Source: Gymnorhina tibicen
Lineage: Eukaryota; Chordata; Aves; Passeriformes; Artamidae
Length of the DNA stretch: 64,000 nucleotides
Direction: 5' to 3'
Assembly (NCBI GenBank): GCA_013399875.1
Contig: VXAZ01002374.1
Location: 523,956 to 587,955 of the forward strand
Position numbers and translations under genes: made by a program. The notes under the pieces were generated by a model. It ran no database searches and was not told the DNA's origin. It was given only the letters and a program-made list of their open reading frames with translations. This document shows positions 37,455 through 50,705 of the stretch, piece after piece. Within the stretch, counting starts at the first letter, position 1. Every line of letters begins with the position of its first letter.

Positions 37455-37719
37455 AGGTACAGAGCTGTGCCACCTCTTCCCTTCTCCTGCACGCCCCGCC
37501 AGCACAGCCAGACACCACGCACCACCCTGCCTCTTCAAAGCCGGGAGGGAGCCACATCCAAGCCCGAAGCAGTTGGTGGTGGAGCCCCTGGGATTTGCTG
37601 TGACTAGCGACGGAAAAAACACGGCTTTGGAGCAGAGTCTGGCCCTGCCCCAGTCAACAGGAGCTCTGCTGTTCCCTTCAGCTGGGCTGGGGTCACAGCC
37701 TGCAAGTTTGCACAAGCAG
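37455..37719 (-). CDS. GC-rich open block with splice-like edges
   Basis: An 88-codon open stretch on the minus strand starts after CACCAAACTGTCAG and ends at TACCT|GTGAGT, a good donor. It enters in phase 2 and leaves in phase 0, the same phases as the exon at 32157-32337, so on paper it could replace that exon. However, the block is much more GC-rich than its surroundings, which lowers stop frequency in all frames; the plus strand is also open for 101 codons here. The Gly/Ala/Arg/Cys-rich peptide does not look like a folded domain. Probably a GC-rich patch. Confidence 0.12.
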
Positions 37720-37844
37720 CTGACAGTTTGGTGATTAGAACATCTACCTACCACAGTGAAGTTTGCAAAATAAGACAAGAAATGCCAGCTTCTTTCCTTT
37801 TATTTTTCTCCTCCCCTAACTACTCTTTCATCAGTTTTTTTCTA

Positions 37845-37896
37845 CTGCAAGTTCTTGGTCTTTTCCAACGTAGATGATTCTATGACTCTGGCCTTT
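37845..37896 (+). mobile_element. Possible CR1 3' tail remnant
   Basis: TTTTCCAACGTAGATGATTC followed by TATGACTCTG resembles the last 30 bases of a plus-strand CR1. Nothing upstream matches, so this is either a very short insertion or chance. Confidence 0.3.
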
Positions 37897-40800
37897 ACAG
37901 CCCTTTTTCTCTTCATCTTAGTATTTCAAATAATTCACCTAATTTTAAACATATACATATATTAAACCATTTCCTTGTCTCATGTATTGCACTGACCCAT
38001 AGTCACCCTGGCTGCTGGCAAAGCTTGGCCACCCTCATCCTGTCCTCAGCACCTGGCTGGGGACCCAAAACACTGCACTCTGCTCCCTGAGCCACTCACT
38101 GCCCCCCAGCTTCCTCAAGATGCTCAGCCACAGTCTGTCAGGTAATAAACTCATGCCCACCTTCATAATATTTTAAACTTTTTGGCTCCTGTTGAAAAAC
38201 CTGCGCTTTCTTTAATTTTCCTCCTTATTTGATAAGTCAAAAGATTTCTGCAGAAAGTAATTTGGCTCGGGTACAATTTCAAAAGCAAGTTTTCTATATA
38301 AATCAGTTTTCAAAAGAATTTCTGGCTTGACACAAGTTTAGTTGGTTAAAACTCTTCTCTTTGCAGCTTCTCTATCTGCTATACCAAAGGGAAAAAAAAA
38401 CAGAAGCAAACCCTTCCTCACCTCTCCCTGACAGACCAAAGATAAAATGCACGCATTTATGTAGAGAATGAACATATCATATGATTTCTTTTTAAGTAGA
38501 ATTGCATAACTCCGGACTTATGAAGGAACTCTTACCCCTTCTATTCCTGCTTTCCAAAATTTCTAAGCTACAGTATGTATAATGTATAATAGTTTACCCT
38601 GTTTCACCTATCAAAGCACTCTACCTCTTTTTTCTTACTTAAAATTCAGTTCTGCTTCCCAGTATTTAGGCAGTGACATCAGAGAGCGACAACTGGGCTG
38701 GAAAAACCAAAGACAAGCTACAATTTAAACAAAACCTGAATCAATTTAAATCTCCAATTGTATAATACTAGAATGCCACTTAATACTTGGCTAGGCTTCT
38801 TAAATACTGAAATTCGTGTTGGAGAGAACATGGGGGGCAATTTACATATTTTATTTGCTCAAGGGAAGAGGGCAATATTTACCCAGACATTTTTGGACAT
38901 TCCATCACGCTTTAACTGGAGCAAAGCTTTTAGTTAAATAGTTCTCTTCTTGAAAATACATCAATACTTCTAATTACAAAGCTATGGGGGGAAGAACACT
39001 TATGTTGTATACCAAAGTTGAGGTGACTTCTACTGGGGGAAGGGAAATGATATTGCAGAAGTTGACTTTTGTTGTACTCTATCATTTGGCCCCCAGATCA
39101 GAACAAATAAACCATTTTCATTGAAGCTGCTTCCTCCGGCCTCTTTTTGTTGCAGAAATTTGTTCTAAGGCGTTTCCTGTCAATGCTTCCCATCCTTCTC
39201 CAAAGTTTGCATTTTTTTAATATATATAAATTTTACTGTCCATGGCAATAAATATCATTTCTGTCATCTGCAGCTATCAATATGTCTCAGAGACTGCTTT
39301 TCCATCTCATGTGGTTGTGATGAGCTTTCAGATTTGGCTCCCAGCGCTGATCCCTTCTTGGCTCAAGAGCAAAGTATATCTGCAATAGCCATTAACTATT
39401 ACTTTAACTAGCTCTGAGGCTTCAAGAACCCTACTGCAGTCTCTTAGCTCAGTGTTGCACAAAGAGCTGCAAATGCCAAGATGATGATAACATCAAATAA
39501 AAGTGATATTTCCTGAAAGGTCCAGGTGTAATTGTCAAAATCCTTCCCATTGCACTGAGCATGAATTTCACGGGTATAAGAATGATGCTGAAGCTCTAGA
39601 AACAAACCCAGGGGTAGAGCCATCTATAAAATTATGGTGCAGGGCCGATGGGATTGAGACTCATTTCCCCGTCCCCTGTTGTAGGGAGATGCCCAGCTGC
39701 AGCCAGGACCCATGGCAGGATGGGACTCTGGGCAGCCAAAAGACAGGCACACACCCAAGGTGGAAATCCAGAAACACAGGCAGAGCAAAGCACATCTCTT
39801 TGAGTTGGGCCATCTCTTTGAGTACCCATCAAACTGGAGGGGTACATGGCTTCTGTGAAACACCTCTAAACAGTTACAAAAACACTGCTATACAGACATT
39901 ATCATAGTTACTCACTTAAGAGAAATCTGGGACTTATATGATTTAGCAAGTGAAAGCCAGAGGAAAAATACCCCACAGTTTAAACTCTCTCCTCTTGCAT
40001 GCACTAATAAGGTTTTATATATCTATATAATATAGACTTCTTACATTATTCAGCCAGTGGTCTGTAATTAGAGATCAAAAAGCGTTCCCACAGCTCAAGA
40101 TACATGCACACACAGTATTCTGTGTGCTGCTATGCCCAAAGAGTTCATTTCTCTATCATATTACAGCAAAATAAACAGTGCACATTTGCAAGAAACATAA
40201 AATATTTCTAACTTGAACACTTCACCCTGTCTAAAATAAAATTTGCTTTTACACCTGACCCTTCTTAACTTCAGTTTCACTGTAAGTTCTGGAGAGAAGC
40301 CGGATAGTCAATGTATGTGCCCCTCTGGTGATACCTATGGCTTAAGACAGACTATTTGAAACAGAGTCTAAAATCTCCTTTCTTCTTCCTGAAAAACTTT
40401 TTTACTTCCTCCACATTTTCATGCTGGCCTCACTTTGAAAAAGTATACAGCAGTGTTATTTTTATCATGGGACACAGCTTTCTCATTCCCAGAATAGGAT
40501 TTGTAGGAGAACACCCAGGCAGAGTGAAACCTGCCCGCTTGCGTTGCCCAGCCTGCTGCATCAGCTGCTCTGTTTGACAGCTGAAAACTGCATTTTCAGT
40601 CACCAGTTCTTGCAACTTTTCAGAGCTCTTGCGTCAGCTACTGCAGGCTGTGGAAACTGGTGCTGGGGAAATCTGTGCAGAGGCTGAGAAATGGAAAGGG
40701 AAACCCTAAGCAAGCATGTAAAACACAGATGTGGGGCTACAGCTTGTCATTATGGCCATGGATATGTCTCAGCCTCTGTCTCCATCAGCTCGAGGACCAT

Positions 40801-42189
40801 AGGTAGCCTCTCTCCCACAGAGCTTATTCCAGCCAGATGTTTGTATAGAAAGTAGGTACAGACAAATGCCAGCGTCACTTAAGCAATGCCTAAACACGTG
40901 TTTATTCACGCTGCAGACGTCTCACCACTGCAATGCTCTGCTTGTCCCCTACACTTCAAAGAGGCCCTCAGAAGCCAGCTCTTTGTGTGGTGTGGTGGAG
41001 GCAGCATTGTTCTCATTACCACTCGCAGAACTCGTATCCAACCATTAAATTATATAGCTTTCATCTGTTTCTTAAGAAGACAAGGCTAACGCAATCATGC
41101 TGAGTACGTGCATGTGTGTGTCCATCCATGTATCTCCCAGCAATTTTTGAGCATCTGCCTGACTTTGATCACTGCTGGCAGAAGGTCAGAGACCTTGACA
41201 ACACCAAGCTCATGAAAGTTGTCAGGAGAATGAGCACCTGGGTCTGAAGTAAGGAAAACCTATTCACAGGCCCAAAGCAGAAAAAGCTTCCCAGCTCACC
41301 CTTGGACTCTAGAGGATCCAACATGGGTCACAACAGCAAGAGAAACCAGGCTCTGCCAGTGCTGCAGTTTGTTGAAGCATCATGGCATAGCAGCAAGAGA
41401 CACCACAAGCTGTGGCTTCCACAAGGTACCCTGATCCCCCAGGGACCCCACTCTGCCTTCAGCCAAAGGCTTAAATATCCCTTGGTCAATGCAGTTGCTT
41501 CACACAGCTCTTACTATTCCCAAGAGAGAGAGAAACACCACAACATTTCCCACCCAAATCACCTCTAGCAACCTCAACCTGCCACCTGAACCATTGAGGA
41601 TTTGTGCCATAACTCTCATGGACTGCAAAGAAACCCTGATCTCGCAGGAGTCAACAGGAGCTTCAGTTTCAGAAGAAAACAGAGCTGGAAGGGGCATATG
41701 TGTTGGGGAGAGAAAATTAGCAAAAAAAGCTAGTGGTGAAGAAAGTGTAACAGGATGTTTTCTTGAAGACATTTCTTAAGGAAATGAAAAGGAATACCTT
41801 TCCTTGAAATCAGCTACAAAGTTAGTTTATTAAAAAAAAAAACAAATAAATAACACTGCAGTTCCTCTGGATTTAAACGTCTACATTCACACTGTAAATA
41901 GATTTAGGTTTTCTTATACCCTTCCCTAACTAGAAGCACAGTGATCTGGGAAGTCAATCTGCACACACAGTGTGACCCCACAAATACTGCAGAGTCTGTT
42001 CAAGTCCTCTTCCTGATCTTAGAGTTGCCTACTGCTTCTAAATGAATTAAAAGCATTACAATACGCAGAAGACCAACAGGCATGGAAGTTGTCTTCCTTC
42101 AAATATATTCCTGTTACTCAGCTTCAGAGGACCTATGCATAAGAATTAACCTCACTAAAAGGTCACTCTGAAAATGCTACATTTATAAA

Positions 42190-42232
42190 CATAAACGCAT
42201 GTACATGTATGCACGTGCATATATATATACAG
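42190..42232 (+). repeat. Alternating purine-pyrimidine tract
   Basis: GCATGTACATGTATGCACGT leads into CATATATATATAC, a short imperfect dinucleotide-like repeat. Confidence 0.7.
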
Positions 42233-43525
42233 ACACCATGCACAGAGTCCCAACACAATAAATATGGCCAGTTGCTACACCTTTGCCATGCACAGTGACA
42301 TCCTCACAGCTGCCAGAAAAGCACCCTTTTGATATACAAAGTACCCAGGTGAACTTCAGCTATTTTTAATGAAATACAGTGAATGCTGCTTCTGGCAAGT
42401 GAACTACAAAAGCTAGTGTTTAAACAACCGTAGCAATAAAACGTATTAGTTCCAAGTAGCAGAAAAGATCTACATTAAGAAAAAGACAGGTTTTTTTCTC
42501 CTTTATTTATTTTCCTTTTCAGAAAAATTTGTTGTTTCAGGTAATCACTCACATCAGTAGGGGCTGCGTTCTGTTTGTTGGCCTGCATGGCTGCTTGGGC
42601 ACATGAGCCTAAGTCTTAGCACAAATTAGATTTTTAATTCACAGGCTTCCCTAGCTCTTGCCTATTTTTTTACTTTTTTTAATCATCTATTTAATGCTTC
42701 CATAAAAACAAGTGAAATATCCCCACGTCCCATCCTTCCATCACTTCAGCTGTAAACTTCGTTCTATTCAGACAACAAACTGAAAACTTTTTTGACTGGT
42801 CTAAAAGTCAATTTAAAAAGCCTTTTGCCTACACTTCTTTACTTCATTTGTGAAATATTTTATATTGTTTTATTTTGTTCAACAGAACACTGAAAGGCAA
42901 AAAGAAAAACCCTTTGCTTGCTAACTATATAAGTCATCACAAGACTGTTTCAAAGAAAATTTCACAGAAGATTGTTGAAATCCCAAAACCTATGCATACC
43001 TTCATTTCTTGATAAGCCAAGGCACCCTAGCACATAGCTAGGGAACCATAGTTCCCAGCTAGTCTTCAAATCCCCCTGCCACAATACCTGCTAGTGTACT
43101 GTTGGGATGCTGGTATTTCCAGCATGTGCAACTGGTGTATCTTGCCATGTAATTTTAGCATTTCAAGGCCTAAAACAAGTTCTTGCAAGCCAAAGACGAC
43201 CATTCCATCAGTTGTAAAATAAAACATTCACATATTTGGTGCAAGTTAAGGCATCTCTCATATATCACACATACACCAAAGAACAGGGCTCTTGGAACTA
43301 CCTCCATAGTATATTCCAGATATAGCAGTAAGGTTAAATTCTTTAATATAAACTTATTCCTGAAAAACACTTTGAAATTATTTGCAAAGGGACAGGCATG
43401 AATTTCAATTTAAATTATTCAATATTATTGAAAAATTTTGAAGATTCATTCCTTGCACGATACTCAGCAACCACACACATAGAACACAGATCTTGTAGTT
43501 CACCCGGTGCAATGCTTCCTTCAGC

Positions 43526-43826
43526 ACACACCGTATGCAGAAGCTGAGGGGCAGACACACCTCTTCACTCCTGTGATCAGAGACAGGACTCAAGGAAATG
43601 GCATGGGTCAGGGGAGGTTTAGGCTGGATATTAGAAAAAGGTTTTACACCCAGAGGGTGTTTGGGCACTGGAACAGGCTCCCCAGGGAAGGCATCACAGC
43701 AATCCTAACAAAGTTCAAGAAATGTTTGGAGAGTGCTCTCAGGTACATGGTGTGGAGTCTTGGGGTATCCTGTATAGAGCCAGGAATTGGACTCTTTGAC
43801 CCTTCCAACTCAGTATATTCTACAAC
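43526..43826 (+). mobile_element. CR1 LINE 3' fragment, diverged subfamily
   Basis: This copy has a 3' end ending in GGACTCTTTGACCCTTCCAA, then CAGTATATTC, unlike the more common CR1 end that follows at 43831. It also carries GGAACAGGCTCCCCAGGGAA. It therefore belongs to another CR1 subfamily, and its tail is trimmed where the second copy begins. The 175-codon open frame at 43507-44034 crosses both copies and is not a gene. Confidence 0.85.
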
Positions 43827-43830
43827 AACT

Positions 43831-44213
43831 GGAAAGAGAAGCCTGGAAAAGGGAAGATTCCAGGGAGACCTTGGAACAGCCTTCCAGTTTCTAAAGGGGG
43901 TCTACAAGAAAGATGGAGAGGAACATTTAACAAAGCCACATAGAGCTAGAACAAGGGGGAATGGCTTTAAACTGACAGAGTGCAGATTTAGATTAGATAT
44001 TAAGAAGAAATTCTTTACTGTGAAGGTGTGTTGAGACACTGGAACAGGTTACCCAGAGAAGGTGTGGATGCCCCATCCTGGCAGTGTTCAAGGCCAGGTC
44101 GGATGGGGCCCTGAGCAACCTGGTCTAGTGAAAGCTGTCCCTGCCCATGGCGGGGATGTTGGAACTAGATGATCTTCAAAGTCCCTTCCAACCGAAACCA
44201 TTCTATGATTATG
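43831..44213 (+). mobile_element. CR1 LINE 3' fragment, common subfamily
   Basis: The copy starts in the GAGAAGCCTGG...GGGGAATGGCTTTAAAC region, includes GGAACAGGTTACCCAGAGAA, and ends ACCATTCTATGATT. It follows the previous CR1 almost directly in the same orientation, so it probably inserted at or near that element's 3' tail. Confidence 0.93.
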
Positions 44214-47200
44214 GTCTTCTTCAGATTAAGTGCCTACCATTAAAATCAAGAGAATAATAATTAAAATATTTTACTTCTTTGGAGCTAGTCACATCAGAGA
44301 ATAAGTGGAAGGAAATTATCCATCTGGCTTAAAATAAACAAAAAAGAGGCATGGCACATCAGATAGGTTTCAATGTGCATGTTAAGTTCAGAAATCTATT
44401 CAATATTATATGAGCAAAAGCAGCACTTTTTAACTTTTTTCTCTGCTTTTATTTATAAGTGGTTAAATAAGTAGGAAAAAACCATCTATATGTCTGCATG
44501 TGGTTTCATTAATCAGCTTGATGCACCACAAACTGAGAAAATAAAATTTTCACTTCCCTTCTACTCTAGTGAAAGTGCAGTGTAAGAGTTGTAGCCAATG
44601 TTCCCGACCTCTCAGGTAAAAATTACATTGACTGAAGGCAGCCTGAAATTCCCTTGTCACGTTATTATCTCTAAGTTCATATGAAGCCTTGTAATTATAA
44701 GCAGCTTTTAAATTCCAGTGAAAAGTGAAAGGTTTTAGATAGCCTGGTAGAACTGAAATAACAAACAATCAAAAAAAAAAATTTAAGTCGTTGTCTCTTA
44801 ACTGAGCTGACTTTTCTGGGGAAGCAGAAGGGGAAGGCTGGCCAGGCTGCTATATTCGGGTGAGTGGTGGGCATGCCTACCCTACCTATACCAGAACTGG
44901 CCCCACACGACTCAGGAAAACACAGTGCACTCAGTTGTCTTATAGCCACGAGCACAAGCCCCTCACATCACACACAGACACACCTAAAGCCTAACTCACA
45001 CCCAGCACGGGTGAACAGCAAGGGTGAATTTGTCTTCTGGATCCTATTTTCTTGTCCTGTCCCTGTGTCCAAGCAGAGCCAAAGCAGCTATGCCAACACA
45101 TGACTTCTATTACAGTCAGGGGGTTGCTGCCACAGCTATGTTAGCCCTGGGGCAAGATAAAACAGCATATTCCCCATCTAGTGAGTATTTCCAGCTCCAC
45201 ATTAATGGAAGCTCCGGACAAAAATAAGAGATGCGTCTTTGCAACTACTGGGACTACTGGATTTTCTCCTCCATGTTTGCTTGGTGGTTTTGAATTAAAT
45301 CAAACTGGAGGGCTGGGAACGAGCACTCTCCCAAAATAGCGCAGTTCAGTCTCATTGCAGGGAAATCGTGGGTCTCCAATTTCTGCTGTGGACACGGCCT
45401 CTGACTCGGGGGTGCCAGGCTGAAGTCTCCCGGCACAATTTCGTCAAAACCTCTTCAAGTCAAGACAAAAGTAAAGCCATGAATGCTCCTTATTGCAAAC
45501 GTCTCTGCTGAATAGCTTGGTATTGCCCTATTCCCTATGACAATGGAGTTAAGGGAATGAAACATGTTGTTTGGAAACAGTAAAAAGCTGTCAGCAGTAA
45601 CCACTGTCAATACTCATGCTGGGCTAAGCTTGGTACTCCCACTTGTCATTTATTTATTTACTTATTAAAAAACATGTTTGATATAAAGCAGTTCTGCATG
45701 CAAGCAACAATGCCAAACTAATAAACCAGTGATTAATTTTGTTCTTGTCCTAGGTTTGTTTTCTTCTTAATAGTCTACGTAAATACATTAGAGAAAACAT
45801 TCATTTGCCTAGACTTTATGTGGTATGAAGCAAACCCAGAAGCATTTTGCAAAGGCAGCTAGTTGTCACAGAAGAACTGGGTGGGCAAACAGAAAAGAAA
45901 GACATGAAAACATATTTAGAGAGCTGCTTGCAAGCTGTAGAAAGGAGCAAGAGACATTACAATTAAAAAAAAAAAAAGTTGCTCAGCATTTTTTAAAATG
46001 CTGCCAATCTAAGAAATGGTGTTGCAGTCCTCAGATAGCAAGAAATGGCCAGATGGGGAAAAGCAAAAAGAGAGGCCATTAATAATTTTAGAGACAAGAA
46101 TAAATAGGAATGTTTTGATAGAGGTCTCCACTAGTCACTTTGTATAGGTAGTGGTGCTTAAGATTTTAAATACATTATCTGGATGTTTTCCCATTAACAG
46201 CCAGCAAAAGGCATAACTCCTATAGAGAAATCTGATACTTGTCACTTATTTTTGTGCCTGGGCTGTAGCAAAACAGTGCTGGTAGCAAGTTTTCTTAGAT
46301 TGTTTTTTGGTGCCATCAACTGCCTTGTTCTAAAACAGTGAAGGGTGTGCTGCTTCCCAGGAGCAAGGAGGAAAGCCATTCATGGAGTGCAAGAGGGCTC
46401 TTAATGCTGTACAACCGGTCAGAACACTCCAGATCCCAGGATGTTCTGCATACTTCTCATGCTAACTGTTTTACAGACAAAGAAGAAGAGAACTCACTTT
46501 GCCAAGCTGAATCCCCCCCCTCACAGAAATTCTTCAAACTGCAGTAAAGCTTGAGAAACAGAGAACAACATCACGTTCTATCTCCCTTCGGGGCAGTGGC
46601 AGCAGAGGACCCACTCCTACTGGTTTTTTGCACACCCTCAGTTATTGCCAGCTCCAGTGGCAGTTTAGGTCATGCAAAAAATACAGAAATAGAAAGATAA
46701 AATGGTCATGTTCCCTGTGCTGGATGGGAAATAAACAGTCCCCTAGGAAACATTGGGAGCAATAGCATCATTTCCAAGAGGTACAACCTCAATGCACTAG
46801 GAGGTCATTTTTAAAAAAAAAGCCTAGAAAACATTTATATTCTATTATGCTTGTATGTATTCTATTACACAATAGAAAAAATATTGTGCATTTAATCTTT
46901 TTGCCACATAGTATTGGAAAGCTATTTTAAAAATGCTTTGAAGAACACTCCAGAATGTTGCTGGTATTGTTTTCATAATTCCAACTTAGCAGGCTACAGA
47001 GAAGAAAATGTTAATGAATAAATTAAAGAAACTTCTACTAAAAATGCCCTAGCACGTAATTTTTCTGAAAATTATATAAACACTGTCATCCTGCCAACCC
47101 AGATATCTGTATGGGCACCTAGGCCACACTGTATAAAAGCCTTCCTATTTAAGAAAATAGGTCCATAAAATCAAAGTGTCTTAAATCTTTCAAGCCTGTA

Positions 47201-48363
47201 AGAAAAATATCGTGGTGAGGGACAAGCAAACTTACTCTATCTTACGCTGTGCACGTGAACTAGCATACAAGATGCTGTCACTGAAGAGAGACAAATTCAA
47301 AGCCAAGACCTTTGCATTTGGTTCTAGATAAGGCATGGGGCTATCTTATCCTTGGAAAAGTATTATTTAGTAGCCCAGCACCATCTCCCGCCCCAGGAGT
47401 CTCTCTGTACTGCTTTCACAGCTTTTGGTTTCAGTGAAGCATAACCAGTGTTGGTAGGAAGTTGTTGCCAAGGTTATCTCTAGTAACTAAATCCAGCCTT
47501 TATGTGGTTTTAACAGACAATTTGAGATGGAGACAGACAATTTCTTCGAGGGAGAGCCAAGCAGCTGACTTCCAGGGTGATGTAATCCTGGAAGGTCACT
47601 GCGAAGTGCGTAAGTACCACAATCTCTGTTGTTGGGGTTTCCCCCCGCTCCCCCAGAACATGGGAGAGAGGAGTGAAAGTCTTCAAGCACACACAGACCA
47701 AAGTGCAGCCTGATACCTCCAGGTGTACTGATGACCAAAACAGCAGGGGAGAGCTAAGAATCTTCCCTACCAAATAACACAGCATTTCAAGCTCTAGCTC
47801 ACGCTAACACAGGGATGACTCTTACGATCACAGTCCTGATTCATCATCCTAAAGACCATGCAGCTTGTGCAAGTGAATTCTAGATACAGAAGAAATGGCT
47901 CCCAGGGCAAACACAACCAGAGGCAGCCCTTGGGGTTGGGCTGCACAGGGACCACCAGCAGCCACGTTTGTCCTCACGTCATTTCCCAGCATGGGGCAGC
48001 AGTCAGAACAAGGGTGATGGGAAGTCACCCTGCAAGGACACTTGCCCAAGTGCTCTGAGATGCCCTAACTGATCCACAATTGAGCAGGAAGAGCTACACT
48101 GTTGAAATGCAGATAGAGATTGATTTTCAAGTCATGATGGCAAACCAGGTATCAACACCCACTCTTTCCACAAGTTTGTATTGAGAGCATTCCTGCCAGA
48201 ACTTTGATAAACAAACAAATCCAGTATACACCTTGTGAATTAAAAAGTCCTGTGAATTAAAGTTATTTGAATTTTCACCAGTTCCTCTGAAACTTTTACG
48301 AATCTATAAAAAAGTTTTAAGTCTTGCCTTGACTTGGTTTTCCCCCCCCCATTTTCATTTATG
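44214..48363. other. No gene recognised
   Basis: Unique sequence. At 47560-47611 a plus-strand stretch ends at a donor-like GTGC|GTAAGT with an open frame, but no strong acceptor precedes it. Confidence 0.5.
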
Positions 48364-48780
48364 ATTTTTACACTCTGTGCTAAATAATCAGTATTAGTTA
48401 AAATCTTCAGTTCTCTCTAGAGGACAATGCCCTCCAGGTTTTATAATAAAATACCACAATGTTCAATCAGACTTGTATATCATAGATATATATTGTAAAA
48501 TAAACATCTGAGGGCAGCCATGATTGAATCTCAACTCTGTAGAGCCAAGAATTATTCACTGCGTTTAAGAAATTTTTACACTCTGTGCTAAATAATCAGT
48601 ATTAGTTAAAATCTTCAGTTCTCTGTAGAGGACAATGCCCTCCAGGTTTTATAATAAAATACCACAATGTTCAATCAGACTTGTATATCATAGATATATA
48701 TTGTAAAATAAACATCTGAGGGCAGCCATGATTGAATCTCAACTCTGTAGAGCCAAGAATTATTCACTGCGTTTAAGAAA
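48364..48780. repeat. 208-bp tandem duplication, near-identical
   Basis: The unit at 48364-48571 is repeated at once at 48572-48779. I find one mismatch by eye (C at 48417, G at 48625), about 99.5% identity, and one extra matching base at 48780. The unit is AT-rich unique sequence with no known element in it. The duplication is very recent, or an assembly artefact. Confidence 0.95.
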
Positions 48781-50705
48781 GCAGATGATATTTATTCTTC
48801 CCTAAAGTTTGTGCCTTGTGAACAACCCTTCTTTCACACATCCTTCCCAGGACTGCAATTCATTGCTTGATAGCCCTCCATGATCCCTTATCTCAGTTTG
48901 CATGACACGCAATCATTCAAAATTGCAAACTGAATTTAATTGCCATAGACAAGTGTTAATAGATTTTAATAATGCTTTATTAGACTTTATGCAAATTGGA
49001 CTGCACTGAAAAATCTGAATAAAATCACAGCTTTAGCAGCAATTTCCTCCCCTATGTTGTCTCGAAACACAGAGCAGGAAGAGGAAGCTTTAATTAGTAG
49101 TTTCTGATGGAATCTGATGATGAAAATGTTCTTCTTATGAATAGATATAGGTGACAAATATTATCTTTAAACCTGTAAGTTTCATGATTCATTAATTAGC
49201 ACTGAGGGCTTCTCCCAAGGGATGGTTTAATATTAATACCAGCCAACAGATTTTTTTACATTAGGATTTTTATCTGAATAGAAGTGTAGATGATGTCTCA
49301 GAACAGTATTATGCTGATTACACTTCAGAGTATTCAGTTGATACACATTTTGGTACATAAACAAATCAAACAATTAGAGAGGAGAAAAATAACATACGAG
49401 TGGAGATTTTTGAAAAATTAATACAGAAATAATTCAAAGTAATCTATTTTAGTAAGTAAATCTGAGTTAAAATTATAATATGAAAGCTATTCAAGACTAA
49501 TAACCATTGCTTTCTTCTCCGATTCCTTTTATGCTGCTTTTCCTTCAAGACAAAATCTTACAAGGTATGGAAGGTTTCCATCTGTGGGATAACTTCTTGA
49601 TGTCAGTGGGAGAGGCACACGAATCAAAAACCACAAATAGCCTATATGTATTTTAATTTCTTATAAATCCTGAAAGAACATTTATTTTAACTATACGATA
49701 GAAAGGAGCATACTCATGGGATTATTTTTAGTTCTGCCAGTATTAACTAATACTAGTGGGAAAATATTTCAAAATAGTTGTTCTTTTTCTGCCTACCCAT
49801 ATTCATCGACACTGTAATTTGCACACCACACACGCCATAGTTAGGGAATCCTTCCAGGGTAGAGTTCCTTTGGAAGTATTGCTTTCTCATGTTACTGACA
49901 AAGCTATCATATTTCCTTCTGAATCTATAAAGAAACATAAGAAAAGACTAATGACATAACTAGCCAAGGTGATATAATATTACTTCAGGTCTTAGAAACA
50001 GCCAACCCAAATATTTTCTGTTGACAAGCTCCACTGAACAGCACAGGAGCCAGGCATTACATCACATATGCCAGATAACACTTCCTATCCCAGATTAGGA
50101 AAATCTGCCAGAAGAGTATTAAGAGTTGCTCCATTTAGAGATAAGGAGATCAAATTACCAAAATCTTACAGTGGTTTACTCAGAAGCAGTAAGAGCCTGG
50201 CTACATTTAAGTTGGTAGCAAAACTTCAACAGAAGTAGGATTCCACTCACATATTTACTAAGCCAGCTCAAATCCTTCCTCTTCCAGTCCTTATTGCCCA
50301 CCATAAAGCAATTACTAGGCATAAACTCAGCCTTTCCCTACGAACACAGTGCAAATCAATAGAACTTTAAAATTCACACACAAGATAAACAAAGATCATT
50401 TGTAGCAGATATACAGCGCTGTGACATGCCGCAGCTGTAATTCAGAAAGTAAGAGAGCATTTAAAATAAAAACAAACAAAAACCAATCCTACCACAAAGG
50501 AAAGCTGCAGAGCAAACCTGGAGTTTGAATTTCTTAAATTAAAACAGACTGAGACCATTTCTGGTAGAACACTAATTTCAATCATTTTAAAGGAGGTATA
50601 AGAGAGCACAAAGGAGTGTGAGTCTTACCACTGAAACTATGCAGATACCTAGCATTTCTCTCTTCTTTGGAAAGCTTCCACATACATACCTCACCTGAGA
50701 TTTAC
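48781..50705. other. No gene recognised; conserved-looking block at 49 kb
   Basis: AT-rich unique DNA between the tandem duplication and the exon candidate at 50.7 kb. No CR1 or LTR. Confidence 0.55.
48890..49240. promoter_or_regulatory. Possible conserved non-coding element with octamer site
   Basis: An exact POU octamer ATGCAAAT lies at 48989-48996, an NKX-type CAAGTG at 48950-48955, TAATTA at 49091-49096 and ATTAATTAGC at 49191-49200. The sequence is complex and starts about 110 bp after the 208-bp tandem duplication. Confidence 0.37.

Larger units (their letters stand above)
32338..43525. other. Long stretch, probably intron, with regulatory-like blocks
   Basis: This would be most of the 18-kb intron between the candidate exons at 50.7 and 32.2 kb. 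It holds four AT-rich conserved-looking blocks, the GC-rich patch at 37.45-37.74 kb, a possible CR1 tail at 37.87 kb and otherwise unique DNA. Open frames such as 39503-39907 are unsupported. Confidence 0.5.

Noticed and set aside
39503..39907. 134-codon plus-strand open frame
   Set aside because: No splice sites, no coding texture, and another frame is open on the opposite strand.
40430..40615. Gln/Leu-rich coiled-coil-like peptide on the minus strand ending at CAG|GTTTCA
   Set aside because: An in-frame stop lies just upstream without a usable acceptor, and the phase does not fit between exons B and C.
43507..44034. 175-codon plus-strand open frame
   Set aside because: It spans the untranslated ends of two CR1 fragments and has no gene match.
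47462..47713. Plus-strand exon-like stretch ending at GTGC|GTAAGT
   Set aside because: The donor is good but no acceptor with a pyrimidine tract precedes it, and the strand disagrees with the other candidates.
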